From Histomonas meleagridis (lineage: Eukaryota > Parabasalia > Tritrichomonadida > Dientamoebidae), in assembly GCA_020186115.1 (NCBI GenBank), contig WSYJ01000036.1:744001-808000 (forward strand): a stretch of 64,000 nucleotides of DNA. Direction: 5' to 3'. Below, piece after piece: positions 58,691-64,000 of this stretch. The notes under the pieces were generated by a model. The model saw only the letters and a list, made by a program, of their open reading frames with translations. It did not search any database and was not told the origin of the DNA. Position 1 is the stretch's first letter. Each line of letters begins with the position of its first letter. The position numbers were made by a program, and so were the translations under genes.

Positions 58691-59843
58691 TTACAAAATT
58701 ACAGCAAAAGGATTCAAATTTGTTAATTTTGCCAATTTTGTTTCCACATATTTCTGTATTTTCTGTTTAATGTTCTCTGGTAGTAACTCATATTTCGGAG
58801 CTAGTTCGTCTGTTTCCCTTAATGCCTCTTCCTTTGTCAATTCAGGGATATCGAGATCAATTTTTGATGTTGAGCAATCATTCAAAAACCTCAAAAATGC
58901 ACCTCGATTCATTAAGGATAGCATTCTTAGATCCTCTTGGAAATATTTCGATGTGTGGCCTTTGAACAAAAACAGGAAAACCTAAAGGTGAAGCGTTTCG
59001 TATCGGATCCAAAATTCCAAACTTTATTTTATCGTTGCCACTTTTTGCCAATTCATCGGCGTTTTCGAGGGAAATTTGGACCAAATTCTGGTGAGGAGAG
59101 AACGACTGCATCGTAGCTCTCGCTTTCTATGAAATCTTTGTAAGTTAACCCAACAATTTTTTGTACACTTTCATTTCCGATAATTTCAGGTATTTCCTCG
59201 CTGAAATATTTCAACGTTTGAATTCAACGTTATCAAACAATTTGTCACGTGATAGAAGTAACCATGTTTCCATTGGAACTACTCCAAACCTGATTTCTGG
59301 AAATAGATTTGATAATTGATACAAATTTTCAAATCCTTGACTAAAAATAGCAGCAAATGTTATGTTTTCTTGCATTATATCATATTTTGTGAATTCTTTG
59401 TATGATGCAATTGATTTTTCTAATACATTTCATTAGACATATTAAGTTCATCAAAAAGTTCGGGTTTAGCTGTAATTAATTCACTAGTTGGACATTCACA
59501 TGAGTTATATATTCTGCCCGATTGATATAGTACGAGAAAAAGATTTTCATATTGAAAGGTAGATACAAGTTGAGGAACATCAGAAGAAATAAGTAAAGTA
59601 AACAACGGACGTTTAGATAAAATATTAAGTGAGTTTGAAAATAAATATTGAGCTTGCTCTGATAGAGGGTGTGGGACAATTACTAAAGCTAAAACAACAG
59701 GATTTTGGAAGATTACATCTTGAAATTCAACGTCCGTGTAATTTTTAAATTTAGGTGTGCTTGTTTTGTAATAGGGGACAAAAATACAGTTCGAAAAATT
59801 TTGAAGAGCAAAAAACAGCTGAAATGAATGGAGTGAACATCAT
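58691..59843 (-). pseudogene. secreted thioredoxin-like (PDI-like) gene, frameshifted
   Basis: From ATG 59843 the minus strand gives a signal-like start (MMFTPFISAVF), a shift in a six-T run, then YTDVEFQDVIFQNPVVLALV and LFTLLISSDVPQLVSTFQ, with the alternating strands of a thioredoxin fold. More pieces follow in other frames: ITFAAIFSQGFENLYQLSNL and FGVVPMETWLLLS; SPLGFPVFVQRPHIEIFPRG; SKYFQEDLRMLSLMNRGAFL; KIQKYVETKLAKL. At least four frame breaks, no CxxC seen. Probably a decayed ER-type thioredoxin-like protein. The TIR element ends 13 bases upstream of the start. Confidence 0.5.
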
Positions 59844-59856
59844 CCCCTATTTAGTA

Positions 59857-60830
59857 GGGTTGGGTGGGCTCTGATATATCGATAAACCGCTGATAAAAAT
59901 ATCAGATTTTATCGATATTATCCTGATAAAAAAAGTGACCAACTTATATTCAAATTTCTTGTATCGTAATTGACGATAGCATTCTAGCATTCAAATAAAA
60001 ATCAATAAAACTGAAATATCTCATGAATAATCATGAATATACAAACTATTTTAGTTATAAAGAATTTACCAATAATATCTAGAATATAATTATGCATAAT
60101 ATTAAAATTTAGTGAGAATGATAATTGATATATTTTTTTCGAAACTTAGTTTAAACTTTTAATACCAAAATAAACAAGCATTAAAACACTATAAGTAGAA
60201 CTCAAAATGCATTAAAAATATATGAATTGGAAGATTAAATTAAATGCAATTTTATTTGACTAAATTTATATAAATTTAGTTCGTTTTATATGGGGGCTGA
60301 TAATTGCATTTGATTTTATCATATAAAATTTGCGATATTAGCATTATGTTAAAGTACGTTTTGAGCGAAGCGAAAATTATTCCAATGAAATAATCAAAAA
60401 GAAGATATTTTAAAAAGTAACAAGTGGTAGTACTACCGACCGATACCACTTTTTGAAAAATGTGGAGTTTTGCGATGTTTGAAATTGATTCTTAATCGCA
60501 AATGCACTAAATGTGTAACCACAATTAGAATACTTTATCTTGATAGCATTCTAATTAATGCTCCTAAATTTTCGAAAATCAATTTTATGGATATACCATT
60601 TGAATTAGATAGATAATATAACTCCCAGAAATTGTAATTACTGTCAGTTTGATTTAGCATAAATATATATCCATTTTCACGAGATATTTTTATTTTTATG
60701 ATGAAATTTTGAATATTATCATTCAGAACGATATGAAAATTTTGAATGCAGATTGTCACTTTTTTTATCAGGATAATCGATAAATATCGATAAAACTGTT
60801 TATTTTATCGATATTTATCGATACCCATCC
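59857..60830. mobile_element. 974-bp TIR element (MITE-like)
   Basis: Imperfect terminal inverted repeats of about 80 bases: left 59857-59939, right 60755-60830. Outer ends are GGTTGGGT and, inverted, GGATGGGT. Inner ends are a perfect 23-base match (ATTATCCTGA then TAAAAAAAGTGAC) at 59917-59939 and 60755-60777. Both are full of ATCGAT words. The inner edge of each repeat is a TCACTTTTT initiator-like box pointing outward. Inside there is no transposase, only a weak GTG-started 74-codon frame (60535-60759) and a palindrome AAGTGGTA/TACCACTT near 60422-60451. No clear target-site duplication (TTA at both flanks at most). Confidence 0.7.
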
Positions 60831-60959
60831 TTAATTTTAAGGTTGATTTGAGACAAATTGTTTAACCTTATTCGAAATAAACGTCATTAACTTTTTGATT
60901 AATTTACTCAGTGACTTTTTATGTCATTTACATGTAAATAAGTTGCCAACTTTTTGACA

Positions 60960-61295
60960 AGTTTATATCATCGACTTTTTGTATACAGTCAGGCGCTTTT
61001 TATCTTGCAACAGTTTTGGTAGCTACGAACAAATGTTATTAAAAGACATTAGAAAATATTGCAAAGGAGTACCATTCATTCTAGCTGGTTTGAAGAATGA
61101 CCTTATAGATAATAGCTCTTCGGAAGAAATAATTACAACACAACAAGGGGAAGCAATGAAAAAAAAATTGGTGCTTATGGCTATATCGAGTGCTCTGTTG
61201 ATAAATACTCAAGTGTAAACGAAGTTTTCGAATTAGCAATTCGGGCTTTCATAGCAAAAAAAGAAAAAGATTCGAAGGGATGTGAAATATATTAA
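60960..61295 (+). pseudogene. Rho-family GTPase remnant
   Basis: The sequence reads SYEQMLLKDIRKYCKGVPFI, LAGLKNDLIDN (G4-like) and TTQQGEAMKK. After a shift in a run of nine A near 61158 it continues GAYGYIECSVDKYSSVNEVF (G5) and KGCEIY at the end, a CaaX-like terminus. The N-terminal half with P-loop and switches is missing, so this is a fragment. Related in style to the Ras-like genes but Rho-type. Confidence 0.7.
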
Positions 61296-61863
61296 AAAAA
61301 ATATATTTTGTAAAAAAAAATCTTTTTTAAAGGAAGAACGTTTCCTTTCAGTGTTTCCTCTCTCGCAAAATAATCTAATATTTACTTTTTTTCAAACCGC
61401 AACACACAATGATTGGCTACTTTACATCAATTAAACCGAAATTTAGGCGTCGATCGCATTTTAACGTACTCCCAGCCACCAAGTTCGTTTGCCAGAAAAG
61501 TCATTGGTAAAAGCGGTTTTATAACAGAAGTGTTTCTGGACTTTAGCATTGAATTTATTCATAGTGTAAATTTACAATCACAAAAATTTTATGGAATCCT
61601 CCTTTCCATATCTTCAACATTCCAAAGAAATGCAGATTACCAAGTTAAACATGAGCATCACATTCCAAACCTTTCACCATTACTAAAAAATATTTCTTCA
61701 ATTTGTTATAGATAAGCAACACTCTAATTCACACACAACAAAACATTTCAAGGCAACAAACCTTCAACTTTGAATGCCAAAAACGAAAATACGAAAGGAA
61801 ATTTCTAATATTGAAGAGATTTCATTCAATCAAATTTAAAAGCAAACCCGATTTATTCAAACA
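61296..61863. other. intergenic with an unexplained short ORF
   Basis: ATG 61409 opens a 33-codon frame (MIGYFTSIKPKFRRRSHFNV). The overlapping +1 frame runs to 61715 without stop (YSQPPSSFARKVIGKSGFIT). The stretch 61430-61500 is unusually rich in CG dinucleotides for this window. Nothing was recognised; it may be a broken small gene. Confidence 0.25.
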
Positions 61864-62889
61864 TTATTTTCCAAAAGTCTTCGGCAGCATGGTGTTCTGC
61901 TTTATTTCTGGTTTCTTTACCAAAAACTTATTTACTCTATTTGAAATTCTGTTATAAGAAACTGCCGCAGGTAACACAGACAGTGATCTTCTGTTCATTA
62001 CTTGGTCACGATTTTCTGGTCCTCTCGAAGAGTGACAAAGAGATGCATAGCTGTACTTCTGTACTCCTTCAAAAAGTGGCGATCGGAGCAGTTTTGCCAG
62101 CGGTTCTCTTTTTGAGGGGTTTACAGCGGTCATCGAATGAATCAACTTGCAAAATAACGGATCGGCACAAGAAGGAAAATTGAAGATTCCAACTTGAATT
62201 GCCATCTCTAACTCTTCGATTTTTTGAGTTGCCCATGGGAGCTTCCCAAATGCAATTGTGTAAAACGTAATACCAAGTGACCAAATGTCAGCTAAAAAAG
62301 GATCTGCATTTTGTCGAGTTATTACTTCCGGAGCCATATATGGACGAGATCCTGCACAGCTATTAACAACTTCCCCTTTCGTCAACTTTCTGCTTAGACC
62401 AAAGTCAGCAAGTTTTGGTCTTCCATAATTATCTAATAAGATATTTGCAGGTTTTATGTCTCTGTGAGCAACGTTTTGTTCATGACAGTATAACAAGGCT
62501 TTTATTATTTGATAACAATATGAATATAATTTTGGTGGTTTTATCGGACCTTCTTTTTCAATGAAGTCCTTTAAAGACCCACCGCTACAATACTCTAAAA
62601 CAATGTATAAATGTGTGCGTGCTTCATCAAAAAAGAATTCGTACATAGAAATAATATTTGGATGACATAGTTTGATTAATGTTGTTGCCTCGTTTTTAGT
62701 TTCATCGAATGCAGATATTGGGTGTTTAATTCTTTTGATACAAAAGTCTTGGTTATATCGAGCTGAATGTACAAGAAAAACAGACCCAAATCCACCAGCG
62801 CCAACAGGTCGTTTGAAGTGGTAATGGTGTTCTGGCAGAACTTCTTCGATCTCTGTTAAGCTGATTTGGTGTCCTGAGTTGAGGAGCAT
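61864..62889 (-). CDS. CAMK-like Ser/Thr protein kinase
   Basis: The 341-aa protein has a kinase domain at residues 20-275: VGAGGFGSVFLVHSARY, lysine in DFCIKRIKH, HRDIKPANILL, ADFGLSRKL, GSRPYMAPEVITRQNADPFL, DIWSLGITFYTIAFGKLPW. All catalytic residues are present. The short APE insert and FGKLPW resemble the CAMKL/trichomonad CAMK group. The C-terminal 65 residues are basic and lack a known domain. TAA-type end. No clear promoter box was seen. Confidence 0.92.
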   Translation of the reverse strand: MLLNSGHQISLTEIEEVLPEHHYHFKRPVGAGGFGSVFLVHSARYNQDFCIKRIKHPISAFDETKNEATTLIKLCHPNIISMYEFFFDEARTHLYIVLEYCSGGSLKDFIEKEGPIKPPKLYSYCYQIIKALLYCHEQNVAHRDIKPANILLDNYGRPKLADFGLSRKLTKGEVVNSCAGSRPYMAPEVITRQNADPFLADIWSLGITFYTIAFGKLPWATQKIEELEMAIQVGIFNFPSCADPLFCKLIHSMTAVNPSKREPLAKLLRSPLFEGVQKYSYASLCHSSRGPENRDQVMNRRSLSVLPAAVSYNRISNRVNKFLVKKPEIKQNTMLPKTFGK

Positions 62890-63509
62890 CTGTAATTCTG
62901 GAAAATTTTCTCAAATTTCCAAGCTTCAAAAAAACGACACGAAGAATTAATTCAAAAATAAACTTTTGTGAGTAAATAAACTTTTGAGGGGCAGATAGAA
63001 TCCGCTTATTCAATGCGTTAACACACGGTCAAAATGTGCTTTTGAATAGTTTATTTCAGCTGTTCGATCAAACTAAAATAACATTTTCCCGTCATATTCT
63101 CAAAATATTCGAAATTAGAAGTAATGACAACTTATGCCTTTAATTTGTCAATCTTTTCCTTTCGATTTCGACACAAATAAGAGCAGATAGTATGAGTTTT
63201 TAGTGTGTCATGCTTGATAGAACCTATTTGAAATAACGCCTTTTTCTGTACTTTTTTTAACTCCTTCAAAATCTATATCTCTTAAAAAGTTATTTTATTT
63301 TCATTCAAATTTTCTGCCGCTTTTACAACAGGAAACTGCATGCATACGATCAAAAGGTATAGAAAATGCTTCGCCGGAACGTTCAATCGCATTCAAAAAA
63401 GAGCAGCCTTTTTTCAAACGTTCACAATATTTTTGAAAGGAAACTGTAAACAAATAGTTTACAACAATTTCCAGAATTATCTTTCATTTACTGCTATCTG
63501 CTTAAAAAA
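62890..63509. other. intergenic, no gene seen
   Basis: Kinase promoter at the left end, OsmC 3' flank at the right. Only short chance ORFs. Confidence 0.45.
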
Positions 63510-63935
63510 TCAATCAATACGCTTAACTACAGGAGCGCATTGAAGTGTTTGTGCAACAGTGCACATTTTTGTTTCAACTTGAGAAGTAAGCTGATCAAGA
63601 AGTTCTTGAGATGTATCATCAGTATCAACCAAAAAATTGAGACGGAATTCACTAATTCTACGTTTGGGACTGATTTCCCAGTCTGCTTCGATATTTGTAA
63701 TAATATTTTTCACCATCTTGCCATGCTTTTCGAGAAGAAATTTCAAAGAGTCAGCTGCACATGCCCCGAGGCTCATCATTAATGAATCTGGTGGTGTTGG
63801 AGCACACCCTTTGTTATCAGTTGAAAGAATAACTCCCTGTCCATTTTTGTTTGTACAAAACCAATCGAATCCTTCGATATTAAGAACCTTAGCCTTTGTG
63901 ACTTTAGCAAAATTATTTTTAAATTGGCTGAGCAT
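63510..63935 (-). CDS. OsmC/Ohr-family hydroperoxide reductase, probably hydrogenosomal
   Basis: The ATG at 63935 gives 141 aa with an N-terminus MLSQFKNNFAK of the hydrogenosome-import type; an in-frame ATG at 63980 would add 15 residues and is less likely. The OsmC core is SLGACAADSLKFLLEKHG (first reactive Cys), WEISPKRRISEFRLNFLVDT and TKMCTVAQTLQCAPV (second Cys). OsmC/Ohr proteins reduce organic hydroperoxides using lipoyl-type thiols, and trichomonad versions sit in the hydrogenosome. Length is normal for the family. Confidence 0.85.
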   Translation of the reverse strand: MLSQFKNNFAKVTKAKVLNIEGFDWFCTNKNGQGVILSTDNKGCAPTPPDSLMMSLGACAADSLKFLLEKHGKMVKNIITNIEADWEISPKRRISEFRLNFLVDTDDTSQELLDQLTSQVETKMCTVAQTLQCAPVVKRID

Positions 63936-64000
63936 CGAACAGTTTTTTTGTTTTTGTTGGGCTGCCCTATAGTAAACCATACAATTTGCAAAAAAAAAAA

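Noticed and set aside
60535-60759. Gene inside the TIR element
   Set aside because: Starts with GTG, no recognisable domain, 74 codons only; not a transposase.
1-64000. CRISPR arrays, bacterial operons or ribosome binding sites
   Set aside because: The gene content is eukaryotic and no direct-repeat/spacer array was found apart from the minisatellite and ankyrin units, whose spacers are not unique.

Overview
The window looks like nuclear DNA of a parabasalid protist, most like Tritrichomonas or another trichomonad (inference). It is very AT-rich. Genes are compact and mostly intronless, on both strands, with short AT-rich gaps and UAAA at or near many stop codons. Three products look hydrogenosomal: a GrpE co-chaperone, the alpha-like subunit of the processing peptidase, and an OsmC/Ohr protein. 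Several trichomonad families are present: DUF3447-type ankyrin proteins, BspA-like leucine-rich repeats, and surface glycoproteins with an acidic DPFA cytoplasmic tail. Short boxes resembling TCACTTTT initiators and AACGTTCA Myb-type sites lie just upstream of many start codons.

Layout. 1-5.9 kb: the 3' part of a SPRY-HECT ubiquitin ligase, a stretch with four stem-loops, and a degenerate Ras-like GTPase. 6-15 kb: a giant BEACH protein, a Ras-like remnant, ribosomal protein eL32 and a bromodomain-ET protein. 15.5-24 kb: a WW/MyTH4/RhoGAP protein, a 29-bp minisatellite, a PARP6/8-like ADP-ribosyltransferase and a NatB auxiliary subunit. 24-34.7 kb: a BspA-like remnant, a second Ras-like GTPase, a caspase-like pseudoenzyme, several coiled-coil proteins, an RRM protein with NPQFQG repeats, a broken UBR-box gene and a HeH/LEM-like membrane protein. 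35-47 kb: a surface-glycoprotein pseudogene, GrpE, an MST-type kinase, a PLAA-like WD40 frame followed by a PFU-PP2C frame, a PB1-like protein, a RING protein, the processing-peptidase subunit and a METTL21-like methyltransferase. 47-58 kb: ArfGAP, a large ankyrin protein, and two divergent ankyrin loci whose repeats are separated by AT-rich spacers. 58.7-64 kb: a decayed thioredoxin-like gene, a TIR element lying 13 bp from that gene's start, a Rho-like remnant, a CAMK-like kinase and OsmC.

The housekeeping genes cover ubiquitin signalling (HECT, RING, PFU, UBR), small-GTPase and membrane traffic control (Ras-like, RhoGAP, ArfGAP, BEACH) and the hydrogenosome. There is no sign of operons; some neighbours are divergent with under 100 bp between starts.

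The most unusual region is 51.8-58.2 kb. Ankyrin repeat cores of about 29 codons stay open and recognisable. The 66-83 nt spacers between them carry stops and change frame. They lack GT-AG ends, yet keep a TTTGGA box 26 nt before most cores. This could be a non-canonical RNA-processing pattern or a young pseudogene array; transcript data would decide. Several other genes carry single frame breaks, some at homopolymers, so assembly error must be kept in mind.
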